From assembly GCA_012295275.1 (NCBI GenBank), contig CM022668.1, positions 449,157-513,156 on the forward strand: a DNA stretch of 64,000 nt. The letters run 5' to 3'. The position numbers were made by a program, and so were the translations under genes. The notes below the pieces were generated by a model, which searched no databases, had not been told where the DNA came from, and was given only the letters and a program-made list of their open reading frames with translations. How positions within the stretch are numbered: position 1 is the first letter of the stretch; the number at the start of each line of letters is the position of its first letter. The DNA is from Chrysomallon squamiferum. Lineage: Eukaryota > Mollusca > Gastropoda > Neomphalida > Peltospiridae. Of this stretch, positions 40,893 to 54,600 are shown piece after piece.

Positions 40893-42183
40893 CTTAAAAA
40901 TATTGAAAATTTGGAGGAATATATTAATCATAATTTTCTTCTCTATTCCTTAATGAATAAAGCAAACTGAATAGCTGAATGTTCAGTATAATCTCATCTT
41001 TGTTAATTTTAGGATTAACATTTATAAGATATCAAACATTTGGTTTTTGTATAAATTATACGATAGAAAGGATGTCTATTGCGAATTTTTTTTTTATCTC
41101 ATGGCATTTGATAAACAACTAAAACACTATATGGCGTTTACATGTATAATATGTTTATCATTCTATCCATCTATCACAAATATGTATGTATATATGTATG
41201 TATATAAGTATGAGTATATGAACGTATGTATATGTGCGTAAGTCTATATCAGTAAACATATTATTTCAGTCATTCTTTCTTTTTCAAAATAAAATAACAT
41301 ATTGCATACATTCAATAAATAATTTACATTCTGCTCCTATCTTTAATGGAATATATTTTAACACGTAAAGAAAAAGTCAAATATACTCACCCATATTAAT
41401 GAAAGCGTTCTTATTTCCGTAAAAATCGAATTCTGTTGTCGGAAAAACAGGCCATATCGTTAAATAATGAGAAGAAATATGGCTTCCGCATCAGCTGTTT
41501 TCATGATAAAAGTAAATTAATATACATTAATATAGTTCACGTACATGCATATGTACGCAGATCCGTACGTGCACAGATATGGTTGTCGTCTGCGTCAAAG
41601 AAAAACATAAGAAAACAGGACTTGTCCCTTTAACATTTGAACACAGTGTTAAGATCCAGTCAATATTCAACTATCAGGAGGATTTTAGAGTGATCCCTCA
41701 CCGCAACGTAATCATGTCTAAATTATACAGACCACGTTAGAATCACGTGATTAGCTAAAATAGATTTTTAAAAATATATAGAACCTCAAAACACTAAACA
41801 AATTATATAGATATCGGGAAATTCTGTTCAAACAAAGAATTACGCTTGCTCTGTCAACTGACAATGTACATTATAGAACAACTATTACATTCATTGGCTT
41901 CAAAAATCGTTATTACCGTAATTTCCCTTGTTGAAGCACTTCTTGATAACCTCATGTCACCGGCGTCTCTCAAGAGCACACAAATATAAATGAACGTACG
42001 TACAAACATATACGCATACAGATACAGCATATACTTAGTCCACATATACTTAGCATTCATAAACATACTTCATCAAGATATATATATATATATATATACA
42101 TACACGCACGCACGCACACACACACACATATATATATTTACCTAGATACAGACATAGATACATACATAAATACATACCTGCAC

Positions 42184-42230
<47 letters not shown>

Positions 42231-43575
42231 CATATATACATAGAGACAAAAATACACACAAATAAATTACACAAATAAAATATTCAGAGGAACAAATGTA
42301 CTTACATAAATAAAAACATTCTCGCTAGCAACAATACATTAATATAGTTCAGCAGCTCTAACAAACTGTTATATTCATACTCGAATAAACACATTCGCAC
42401 AAACAACCGCTTTCAAAAAAACAACAGATGTATGAACTGGTTGAAGGATGGAAACAAATAATTGAGAGAGAGAGAGACAGACAGAGATTAATCAGTCCAG
42501 ATGTTTGGTATGATTTCTGTTAGGTGTTTCAGTGCCGGAAATAAAACTGTTTGAACAAAATATGTGAAATAATTAATTTGGAGTATAAAGGGAGGGAATA
42601 TAATATGCTTGTCTGCCTTGTTTTGCTTCGTTTGTTTGTTTGTTGTTTTGTAGTTGCATTTTTGTGTGGAAACGTTGTTAGAAATATTTCATTCTTTAAA
42701 GTATTTATAGCGTCATTCATTCATACATTTATGTGTCCTTTCCTTTATTATTTTTATTTATCTATTCATTCATTTATTAATTCATTCTTTATTTAATAAA
42801 ACATCTATAGCTTGATTCATTCTTTTATTTATTCATTTATCTATCTGTTACATTTATATTTTTCGTATAATCTATTCAAAATGAAGTGTATGAATTCTAG
42901 ATAAGTTCGTCTTTATTTCCTTTCTTTTGTTTATTTAAAAAAAATATAAAATATAAGGACTGAGATTAAAGCCAGTAACGATATCAGTTAAATTAAAAAT
43001 AATTATAAAAAAATAAAAACTGCGACAATATTATTAATCACGTTTGTATTAATCTGATCAACGTTAGGGTTGAATAATCGAGAATCTTTTAATTTTCGTT
43101 TTCTTCAGTTTATATTTCAAATATCAATATTAAAAATAACATATTAGGTAAGTAATATTTTGAATATAAGTAATGTTATAACAATATCAACAACAACAAA
43201 AATAGTATAGTTCAGTTTTGCATTTCCTGTCTGTAGATAACTATAACGTGTGATATATATACATTTTAGACGATTAAAAACGTTGCAGTACGTAAGCATT
43301 ACTTACGTTTTCAATTATTATTATTAGTAGTATAGTTGTTGTTTTAGTAGTACCGCTAAGTTAAAACATTTATTTCTCGTAATGGTTGTAAATAACATCT
43401 GTAAGGTTATTCTTTCTTTCTTGTAAAATAATCTTCTTTTTTTTTTCCGTCTCTCTTTCTCCATAAAATTCTAAATTAGCTTCTTTAGTTTTCATGTTTC
43501 GCTTAACGATCGTGTTAATACGTTTTATACTATTAACGCAATAATAATATCAATAAGCGTGTGTGATGGCAACGT

Positions 43576-43580
<5 letters not shown>

Positions 43581-43647
<67 letters not shown>
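43581..43647. repeat. Compound (CT)n-(AT)n microsatellite
   Basis: About 25 CT units followed directly by an AT run. Confidence 0.94.
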
Positions 43648-43810
43648 AACGCATGGTTTGTTCTGTCTTAATGTTTGTTTAATTTATCCTTATCGTTCTG
43701 ATTCTGTTTACTTTAATTTCATTACTCTAAATATCCATTAATTATTATTATTATTATTATTATAAACATTGTTTGGACGCTAAACAAAACTTTTCGCCCC
43801 AGATGTATCT

Positions 43811-43826
43811 GTGTGTGTGTGTGTGT

Positions 43827-43860
<34 letters not shown>
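43811..43860. repeat. (GT)n microsatellite
   Basis: About 25 GT units with one GA interruption. Confidence 0.94.
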
Positions 43861-43863
<3 letters not shown>

Positions 43864-43971
43864 TATATTTCCCATAGATTCCTTCTTTTCTTTAGACCTT
43901 GTTCCTTGGCGGTTTAGCGTCCGAACTGTACATATTATTATAATAAAATATTTGTAAGTCTACAGTTCAGT

Positions 43972-44003
43972 TATGTATGTATGTATGTACGTATGTATGT
44001 GTG

Positions 44004-44035
<32 letters not shown>

Positions 44036-44056
44036 TGTATGTATGTATGTATGTAT
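43972..44056. repeat. (GTAT)n microsatellite
   Basis: A tetranucleotide run of about 85 bp with a few interruptions in its first half. Confidence 0.92.
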
Positions 44057-44350
44057 AATCAATTTTTTTCAGACAGTCCATGCGGTTGAACGGATATATT
44101 AGGCCTACTTGCTGGACGACAAATATGTGTCCTCAAAATGAAAAACAGACTTAGATTACCACGTGTTCACATCACAGCAGTCATTTAGTCACCAATACGG
44201 ATTCAGGGAATATCATCGTTTACCATTAGATATTTATATAGCTGTTAAAAATTAATTCCAGAATTATTTTTAGTATGAAGATGACATTGTAGAAGCTGAC
44301 TGTTAAATTCAAAATGAGTTACATTTAGTATATATATTAAAATATATATA

Positions 44351-44573
44351 CAGGGTGTCCCATAAAATTCCATACATAGGAAAAGTAAACGTTTTTATAT
44401 GAAAAACCAATTTTATTTATATAATATGCTCTACATGACTGTCATTATGTTGAAAATACATTTCAATGCGTGTCCTCCACTGCTGAAGAACACAGCTGGA
44501 GTTACGCTTGTAATGGAGTTGGTGATACGTTTTGAGATGAAACCATATGTATGGAAACTAATGGGACACCCTG
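44351..44573 (-). mobile_element. 223-bp mariner/IS630-type miniature element with a transposase tail
   Basis: The ends are CAGGGTGTCCCATAAAATTC on the left and, in reverse, CAGGGTGTCCCATTAGTTTC on the right. Both ends are flanked by TA, the target-site duplication of the Tc1/mariner/IS630 group. The minus strand between them still reads VLQQWRTRIEMYFQHNDSHV followed within six codons by a stop. This resembles the extreme C-terminus of insect and mollusc IS630/mariner-like transposases. The element is therefore an internally deleted derivative of a coding copy. Confidence 0.85.
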
Positions 44574-44660
44574 TATACATATTAAAACGTGGACTTAGTA
44601 CGTTACCGATTTACTTAATTTACTTCAGAAGATATTACAAATAAACCGAAGATATGTATT

Positions 44661-44691
<31 letters not shown>

Positions 44692-45639
44692 GAATTATGT
44701 TTACTACTGTTGTTGCTGTTTTATTATTATTGTTGTTGTTTTCTTTCCGAAAATGCTAAATTGTTCAAGCGAAAAGAATTTTCTATTCGGATATATTCGT
44801 CAAATTCCGATAAATGAAACAACTTCCGCTTGATAGGCACTCAAGTGCGACCATTTATCCTAGACGAAGGGATTTGGAGTGATTTTTTTTTTTTTTTTTA
44901 ACTTTTCGGTGAATAATTTCAGCAACAGAATAAATTGTGAGTAGCTTTATTACAGGCATTGGTATCGATATGAATTCGAAACGATAACATATGTAAAGGA
45001 TTACGAATAAATGTTTTTAATTATGAAAAAATAATCAGACATTGACCTGTTTTCGTTGTGTTAATTTTCATGTGGCCAGACGTAAACAAAAGCGATGACC
45101 CGGTTACAGATATAATTATGACATTTATGTCTTGTATATAAGTTGTCTTTTTCCAAGTTTGTATAAGAATTTGAATTATCTTCATCAATACTAATAGAGA
45201 AGAAACTTTAAACATATATATTTTTTATTTTGACTGAATTTTTTTTACTTAATGCTTTATTGAATAATTTTAACGTCGTTTGGCTTTGTCTGTAATTTTT
45301 ATCTATTTATTTACGTTTAAATAATCGATTTTTTCCGGTTAAAATTTTTTTGTGTTTATGTAGTCATCATGTCTCAGTAAATATTACACTTTTTCCATCA
45401 CTTGAGATTAAAGTGTATTTGTTAAAAAAACAGTTTGTGAATTTGTTTTTACTTTTACAAATGTCTGATAATACTTATGTCAATTGTTAGAAAAAATCTA
45501 AATGTTTCTTAAGGTTTAAATATATGTTCTATGTATACATATTATTAATAAATCTATATATGTATATAATGATCCAAAAGAGGAATATTTTTTACAAATG
45601 TGTATCAGTGGTTGTATAATGTGGCAGTAGTCATCTGAA
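44574..45639. promoter_or_regulatory. Upstream region of ANKIB1
   Basis: AT-rich DNA with poly-T runs (about 44,664-44,691 and 44,884-44,899). The ANKIB1 promoter or an upstream non-coding exon may lie here, but I see no diagnostic motif. The bases just before the start codon (CTGAA) give an acceptable initiation context. Confidence 0.35.
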
Positions 45640-48600
45640 ATGGGAAGTGCATCATCAAAATTCCGCAAACATCTTCAGAATGGAGATGAAGTAGCAGCTT
45701 TACAACTATATGGCAACAACAGTGACCTTCGAAAAGGCCTTGATCCCAACTGTTCCTATGGTGATTCACACCAACATGAGACACCTCTACATTTTGCAGG
45801 TCGCCATGGTATGCGAAGTTTATTAAGGTAATTTTTAATTTTTTATTTCCATATAGTTTTATTAGTTAGAAATATTTTAAAAATAATTATTATGTGAGAA
45901 AATAAAGAAATATTTATCTTTATAAATTGTTCAATATGTTGTGAATGTTATTTGAAAACAAAAGCCAGCAATTGTCCAGCATAACAGAAATAAATTTAAA
46001 AATCCTGTAAGAAATGAAACATTTTAAATATACTTTGTTTTTCTGTTACATATTTCAGAATATTTCTGTACGAAAAAGGAGGGAATCCTAACAAGACAAA
46101 TGCAAAGAAGGAGACATCACTACACTGTGTATGTATGGAGAATAATGCAAGATATTACAATGTGCGACAGAGGCGTGCAGACTGTCTGTTGATGGTTTTA
46201 AAATGGAGAGGTGCGACACTTCAGGAAGGGGAAATAGAAAAGGTTAACCTTGCAAGCCAAGATGAGGTAATGTGACTGCATTATATTTAAAACAATAATT
46301 ACAGATTAGGTTTTGACAATTTACTCATTTTATTTTGCCCCTCAATCAATGTTCTGTTCTTTTCAAATGCAAGTAAAAGTAATAAATAATTTTAATTGTG
46401 TGTAAATATTTTAAATACCCTACTGATAAATAAGTTCTTTTGCAAGTTTTTCTAATATATTTCTGAAAATATAATTCCTTTTTCAATTGTTTCTAATATA
46501 ATATATTAAGTTATGAGTAATATCTTGTGTATTTTCTCTGTAGAAAAACAACACAGCACTACACTATGCTGCAAGTTCAGGATTGAAGAAATGTGTAGAG
46601 GTGAGATATTTTATTTTTACACAAACTTTATAATCATGTACGCATCACCAAAATATATTTGAAATGGTCTATTTTCCATTTTGTTTCAAATAACTGGATC
46701 ACATTTTTAATCAAAAAAGAAGGTAAATTTTGATTTAGTTCTCATGTGTATCAGTACTATAGTTTTATCCTTTGATATATAATTTTATCATTCTACTCTG
46801 CTGGGAAACTTTGTTTTTAATAAATTAGATAAATATATAATTGTATATTTATATTTTATGTTTGTTATATGAGTTCATTTGTTAATATGAATATTTTCAT
46901 CAGATACATAGATAAAAAAATGTATTAAAATATACCTACATTATTCATTGATCTTTTTTATCATGTACCATTAATTAGTTTTGAAATTATTTTACTTTTT
47001 ACTTGAAATGAAATGTTTATTACTTTAATTAATTCTGTCTGTATTTATATTTCAAAAATACTTGCATTAATTTATTTCTTTATAGTTGTATTTGATTGCA
47101 TATTTATTTATTTAATTAATTAATTACTTATAGCTTCTTGTGCAATATGGAGCACCATTGTTTATAGAAAATCAAGACAACTTAACACCATGTGACTGCG
47201 CAGACAAGAATGGTAACTCAGAAATAGCCTTGTATCTTGAATCCAAAATGGTTTTTTCTGTGAGTACATTCTTCAAGCTATATACAGCACATGAATATAA
47301 AGCAATTAGAAAAACAAACTTTAAAGTGAAATATATATAATTTGTTTTACAGATTAAATGTATTAAAACAATTACTTATGGTTTAAATAATACAATGCCC
47401 TTAAATATTAATTAATGTTAATATATCTTATAGTTTGATATTTAATATTTGTTTATTTAGAGTGATGGAGTGTCAGAAGATGAAGACAATGAACCATTAA
47501 TAGCACCTGTAGAGGTAACAACATTTATATTTTTTGAATATTCAAATTTATTCATATATTCTGAAGACATTTCCAGAAATGGGTTAGTTAAAATATGGGC
47601 AAAGATTGATGCTGCAACAGCCAGCTTTCAAATGAGCACATTAAACCAGAATATTCCTAATATGAATCATGGTTCTTATAAATCTTATAATCCACAAAAG
47701 TGCAACACAAATTTCCATAAATTTCAGTAAATCATAAAGAAATAAATTTTATCATAAAGTAAAAAAAGCAGTCATTTGGCAATTGAGTGTATATAAATAT
47801 GCAGTGCAACACATTCTGGATTTGCATATATTATACCATACTTGTTTGTTTAATATACACTGCTAATATTAATGTGCTTTTTAATGTAAATCTAAAATTG
47901 TTATTTTTCAGGAATATTGTGGATTACGCGCACAGGATTTACAAGAAGCCAAAGACCAATTATTGGTAGAAACAGCAGACATGTTAAGTGTTCCTCTTTT
48001 CACTGCAGAGGCCTTGCTACGTAACCACGGTGAGTTAATACATGCAACTGTTATAAATTCATAGATGTAAAACCAATATGTAAGCATAGATAACATAATG
48101 TAATTGTTGTTAATTAATAGATATATGACAGTAGAAATGTTGCATAGTTAGAATAAACACAATAATTTATTTAGAGTCTTGTAAGTATAATATGTTACTG
48201 AAATATAATTAGTATAACATGTCACCAAAGCAGTTAATAGTGTTAATGGGACATATAGCCATAATATATTAATAGAAATATAATTACAATTAATATATGT
48301 AACCACAGGTATTAATACAGGGCTAACAATTTGGCTTTATTCACAAGAATCCATGTGGATTTTCATGTGGATAACAACTTTATCAACAGTGTTAGTTATA
48401 TAGGGTCATTCCGTGTCAAATCACCCCCACCAAAAAGAAATAAAAACCTGACCGTCTCAGATTTTTATAAAACTTGGTATACTTGTTGACTGGGATCCCA
48501 CAGCACCAAATCTGAAATGTTAGCCCAATCAGACCAGTGGTGTGGGAGATATGGCCCACCGAATTTTGAGATTTTTGCCAAAAATGGGTGTGACCACCAA

Positions 48601-51600
48601 CCTTAGAACCCTTATATCTCAGGAACTACTGGGCCAATCTTCATAAAATTGGTATTGTTAGAAAGGCAAAATGACAAGGATTCCAAATCTGCCATTTTTG
48701 TTTAGGAAAATATTGGAGTACCTTGACCTTTTGACCTTTGCTATGACCTTGAAATTGACCATGTGGATCACGTGATCTTGAGATGACCTTTATTGAAATT
48801 TAATCTCCCACATGTTAACTAAAACATATAAAAGTTTCCTGGGTGTAATATTTTTTGTTTAGCCACAATATAGATTTAAAAAATGCACATACATGAAAAT
48901 AACACCTTTTCAGCCATTAACATCTGATTAACTAAAACCTGAATGATCAATTCTGGATGCTAGGGATCACCATCTTTCTTGATCATCGAGTAAGACATTG
49001 TAGGCCTACATGTATGCATAAAGTTCACATAAATTTGAGAGAACTAGGTGTTTCTGATGCTTAACCTTCTCACTATGTTTGTTTCAAATGCTCACTGTAT
49101 CCTTCATTCCCAGACACATTCTACTGTTCTCATCACTTTCATAAAATTGGATTATTTCCTCCTTCAATTCATTGTCCTTTCAATGGTAAAGGGTGACAAA
49201 ATCAAGATTTGCACACGCTCTGGGTAGGATTCAGACATTAAGATGTCATTTTAATGTTACTGTAGCTGATGCTAGTTTTTTTCTGTCCTTTCATTCATTT
49301 ACTGGAATGTGCTAGAGAATGGAGTTTGACAGGAGTTTCGCCTAAACTCGACAGAATAGAATTCAAATCAAAGTCCTTTTCTGGGGAAACAACAACCAGC
49401 GGTTTGTCTGGCAAGTTATCACCAAAATTCTCCCATTGTAATACCACCCATACTAAAGCCATCTTCTGCAGGACCTTTGATTTCTGAAGGGTAATCAGAC
49501 AGTCACAGCACAACTTGTCTCCTGGCACTAGTGTCTTTGGAGGATTTACTAAGCATTTGTAAGTGCCCATGCTAACAATTCTTAAAGATCTAGTGCATGC
49601 TTGCTCAGGGTGGCGATTAAGGGGATCACAACAGTTTTTCTGCAATGTTGAAAATTTGATGAAAAGTTCTTGTTCATGATACTCTTGATGTCCCATGTTT
49701 CAATCCCACTTCAAAGAGTGAGGAGTTCGACTTCCTCAGTTTTCCATACACTTTGCAACAACTCCTTTTTGATATGATGGTGTTGATAACACACATTTTC
49801 AGGAGAGTTAAAGCTGCAGTTAGCCCTGGAAGAAATAAGGATTTTCAGTATTGGCCTGCACCTTCAATTCAATAGAACAAAGTCAGTGCTTTCCTAAATA
49901 TTAAATCAAATCCTGAAACCCTTTCAGTAAAGTTAAGCAGGTCATAAAATGGCAGCAGAGTACATGTGTTATTGCCAAAGGCCCACAAGTCATGGGCATT
50001 TATGTCAATCTTCTCAAGTATAAATCACAGTTTATTAAGGTGAAGTAGACCTTGTTCATACTCTGTGCCGAAGACTGGGTGTACAAATACATTATGCAGT
50101 ACATCACTTGATGATGTCTGATTTCAGACTGGGTTGTACTGTTGTTGACTGAAACCTTGTTCAAAACCAATGGCAAGGCCCACATGACATGATAAAATTA
50201 CTTAATAGGTTTTATGAAATAAAAATATTGTTTATATATCAACATCTGACATTGTGTCCAACTTAAAAAGCTTCAGATTGTCAAAGAAATGCAGATGAAG
50301 AAACTTCTTTGTCTTAAACTTCTAATTGCCATGTGCTCAATGGGGATTGCACCAGGGAATCTAAAGGAGTTCCTGACCTGCCTGAAGCATCACTTCATGT
50401 GTAGAACATGTCATGCCATTTGGCATCTTTTCATATCCTTCAGGCATTCCTTCAGACATGTCAGGTGGGTTTTAACTCCAAAGATGAGTTTTTACTCTCA
50501 GAGAAAATGTACATTGTAATGCATTGTATCAATCATCCATGCAGGTATGCATTTTTTTTAATCTCTATTATGGCTAAACAAAAAATATTATACCCAGGAA
50601 ACTTTTATATGTGAACTTTATGCATACATGTAGGCCTACAATGTCTTACTCGATGATCAAGAGAGATGGTGATTCCTAGCATCCAGAATTGATCATTCAG
50701 GTTTTAGTTAATCAGATGTTAATGGCTGAAAAGGTGTTATTTTCATGTATGTGCATTTTTTAAATCTATATTATGGCTAAACAAAAAATATTACACCCAG
50801 GAAACTTTTATATGTTTTAGTTAACATGTGGGAGATTAAATTTCAATAAAGGTCATCTCAAGATCACGTGATCCATACAGTCAATTTCAAGGTCATAGCA
50901 AAGGTCAAAAGGTCAAGGTACTCCAATATTTTCCAAACTAAACAAAAATGGCAGATTTGGTATCCTTGTCATTTCGCCTTTCTAACAATACCAATTTTAT
51001 GAAGATTGGCCCAGTAGTTCCTGAGATATGAGGGTTCTAAGGTTGGTGGTCACACCCATTTTTGGCAAAAATCTCAAAATTCGGTGGGCCGTATCTCCCA
51101 CACCACTGGTCTGATTGAGCTAAAATTTCAGTGGGCTCCCAGTCAACAAGTATACCAAGTTTCATGAGACTTTCGGGTTTAAACCATTGGGTGATTTGAC
51201 ACGGAATGACCCTATAGAATTTTGTGTCAACTGCATATTGATTAGTGTGTATAAAACCACCCTTACTATTTATTGGAAAGAATAACCAATTTGTCAGTAA
51301 CCGTATATTCAATTTAAAAGAAAAAGAAAAAAAAAGAGAAAGCTTAGTTTTCCTTTATTTTAATATGATCAACACAAGAAATAAATTGAAGTATCTATAA
51401 TTAGATGTGTTTTTATTTTAAGCATTTCTTTCTATTGAATGTGCTCAACACATAGTAAATATAATAAGTATTTGGAATAGGACTTACATTTCTGCAACTG
51501 ACAAAAAAATGTATGGGTTAAAAAGAGCAGGAAATGTAAGGTTAGAAACATAATATCAACAAACTAACATAATAATGTTAATATAATACTAAATTTAGCA

Positions 51601-54600
51601 CATTAAATTACTCTATATTGTTATTATGTAAGAACTGAACAAACATGTTCCTGTAGGTTCTCTCTGTTGGCATTTTGGTTCATAGAAATAGGCCAGCCTG
51701 TGCTTGGCTTCAGGCCAGACTATGTTTTGAACATACACAGGTTCAAATGTATGCTTTGTTTTTGAAACCAGTTTTATTCAGTAGTATTTTACTCATTGAT
51801 TATTCAGTTTAATACAATTCTGGAAATATTTCCTTTGAATGCAAATGGATTTGGATGTTTTATGTTGGCGTGAATCCTAGTTTGAATTGGATTTCGAGAT
51901 AAGTGCACAGTTTTAGCCCTGTAATAGAAGTAAATATAGTTAGTATAATAAGTAAGCATAGTATGTTAATACAATTATAATATGGGTAATCACTGTAATT
52001 AATATTTTTGTTATGAGTGTTAGGTAGACATAATGATATGAGTTAACAAACATGTGAATATGGTGTGTTCATGTGTAACCATTAACAGATAGTATTTTGT
52101 ATTTTAATCTTTATGGCTATTTTATCTTATTTTATTTATAAATTTTCTGTATCATTTATCAATTATGTTTTTTAATTCTATTTCATTTAATTTAGAATGG
52201 TCTAGAGAGACATTGCTTGAATCCTGGATGTCTAATCCATTTGCTTGTTGTGAGAAGTCTGGAGTTACTCCCCCTCAGACACTCATCAGTGAGAGGCCGG
52301 ACGTGCCAGAATCTTTTAAAAGTCCTCTTTCTAGTCCATGCAAGTCTGAGCCACCTAGTCCAGATGCAGAGGTTAGTATCTGTTCATTTTGGTTTCATTA
52401 TTCCCATAGTATTCAATACCACAGTGATTTGTGCTGTTTAAAAAAGCATATTCAGAATCATGGATATTTTAAATTATTACATTATGAATTTAAAAGCATT
52501 TTTCAAATTTATATATTTATTTATTAATTAAAAGTATTTATTTATTTATTTACTTATTAAAAGATTATTAAATTCATTCTGTAAATATAAATCAAAACTA
52601 TTTAATTAGATTTTGAATAAGCTATATTAGCCACATATGAATCTTAATTTTTAAACAGGACTATCAATAAATTCTAACAGTTAAAACAAAATTTAAGGAT
52701 AAATGTAAACTTTATATGTTTTAATTCTCCAATGAGTCACAAATTCAACAAATATTTAGTTTTTTGTGGAGGTAGCACTGAATTATTACATTAATAATCC
52801 TGGTTCAGGTTTTGTTACTGAATTGTTATGAAGATATATTTTTTTATTATATATATTTTTTCTTTTTTCTTTAAAGTGTGATATTTGTGCCTCCTCATTT
52901 CTCATTTCGGATGAGCCAGTTCAGATGACATGCGGCCATGATTTCTGTCGGGAATGCTGGGAAACGTGAGTAATAAAGAGTAATCCTGCTGTTTTATTCA
53001 CATTTTTTTAGTACACTTATTTATTAACATAAAGAGAAATCACATTTTCTGTGTTAAACCAAAAAATTCCATATCAGACGTCTAGTAATCTTTTTAATTA
53101 TTTTATTCCACTGATGTTTCAAAATAAATTGAATTTTTTCTTTGTAAAATAATATGTATTTTAGAAAACTTTAAGTAAAACAAAATTTTTATTATAGAAT
53201 AATAATAATATTAACAATAATATTATTTTTATTAATTTATTTTGAAGATATTTAAATCTGAAAATTCAGGAAGGTGATGCACATCACATCACATGTCCTG
53301 CATATGACTGTACAAAACTTGTCCCTGTTGATGTTATTGAGAATGTGGTGTCACGTGACATGGCTCGGCGCTATCTTCAATTTGACATCAAGGTAAATTT
53401 GTTCTTTTTGTTGTCAAATTAATTTCTTTCAATGACATAATTACTAGCTATAGGTGCCTGAATAGAGGTATTTCACATTCCATTGCGCATGAGCCCATTG
53501 CTGTATAACTGAAGGATGCAATCACAAGATCTCGCCAAAATAGCCCTACTTGCAAATTGGTGGGCAAAAGCAATTATGCTGTTTTGTGAGTCCATGATCA
53601 TTGTTTACTTATTAACTATTCCAATTGCAAAAGTCTGGGAAATGCTTACGGGTCATTCCATGTCAAATCACACACCCCCAAAAAGGCAATATAACAAGGA
53701 TTCCAAATCTGCTATTATTGTTCAGTTTGGAAAATTTGGGGGTCACTGACCTTTTGACCTTTGTTATGACCTTGAAATTGACCGTGTGGATCACATGACC
53801 TTGAGATGACCTTTATTGAAATTTAATCTCCCACATGTTAACTAAAACATATAAAATTTTCCTGGGTGTAATATTTTTTGTTTAGCCATAATATAGATTT
53901 AAAAAATGCAAGTCCATGAAAATAACATTCTTGTCATATTGCCTTTTCAACAATACCAATTTTATGAAGATTGGCCCAGTAGTTTCTGAGATATGAGGGT
54001 TCAAAGGTTGGTGGTCACGTCCATTTTTGCCAAAAATCGCAAAATTCGGGGGTGCCATATCTCCCACACCACTGGTCCGATTGGCCTAAAATTTCATATT
54101 TGGTGCTGTTGGATCCCAATCAACAAGTATACCAAATTTCAAAAAAATCTGAGATGGTCGGGTTTAACCCATTGGGTGATTTGACACAGAATGACCCATA
54201 TTGGAAACATTTGTGGGTAATCACAACACCTAGGAGCAAAAAACAAATGAAATTAATGACATGGTTCAGATAACTTCAGAGAACAGTAGTTACAGTTATG
54301 TTCTTAATTATTCAGTCTACCACAACAAGTTGAGGTGTTCGTTGCTTGAAGTCACAAATATTTAGTAGGGGTTGTACAAGTATATAGGTGTTTGTGTGAG
54401 TATATGAATAAAGGTACAATCTTCAAAATAACAATTATATGTGTATATATTAGTTGCCAGAGTTTAATGTCTCCTATGAAGCTACTCATGTCACTCATAA
54501 CAACCTGTCTGTCATGCCTCTCAATTTGTAAATAGATTAGTTTCAGTCTAGTTTGACACAGGATCTTACTCTTTGCACCCATGTGCAATAGGAATACGAA

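Larger units (their letters stand above)
39648..44350. other. Microsatellite-rich intergenic stretch
   Basis: AT-rich sequence with several simple-sequence tracts (listed separately), TA/CA-rich blocks at about 42,075-42,245, and no recognisable exon, RNA gene or transposon end. Short ORFs such as 40734-40970 translate a GA tract into an Arg-Glu repeat and are not credible genes. Confidence 0.55.
48318..51921. mobile_element. Possible outer DNA transposon hosting a nested insertion
   Basis: CAGGGCTAA at 48318 (preceded by TA) and TTAGCCCTG ending at 51921 (followed by TA) look like the two ends of one TA-inserting element, inside which the 2.8-kb element at 48401-51214 landed. Only about 9 bp match closely, so this is tentative. 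Confidence 0.35.

Noticed and set aside
49269-49487. Plus-strand 72-codon ORF inside the 2.8-kb transposon
   Set aside because: The minus strand over the same bases carries the recognisable Cys-rich transposon protein, so the plus ORF is its shadow.
50289-50614. Plus-strand ORFs (76 and 68 codons) in the right half of the 2.8-kb transposon core
   Set aside because: They overlap in two frames. One has some Cys/His ([10 protein letters not shown]), but I recognise no family and both run into the inverted-repeat arm.
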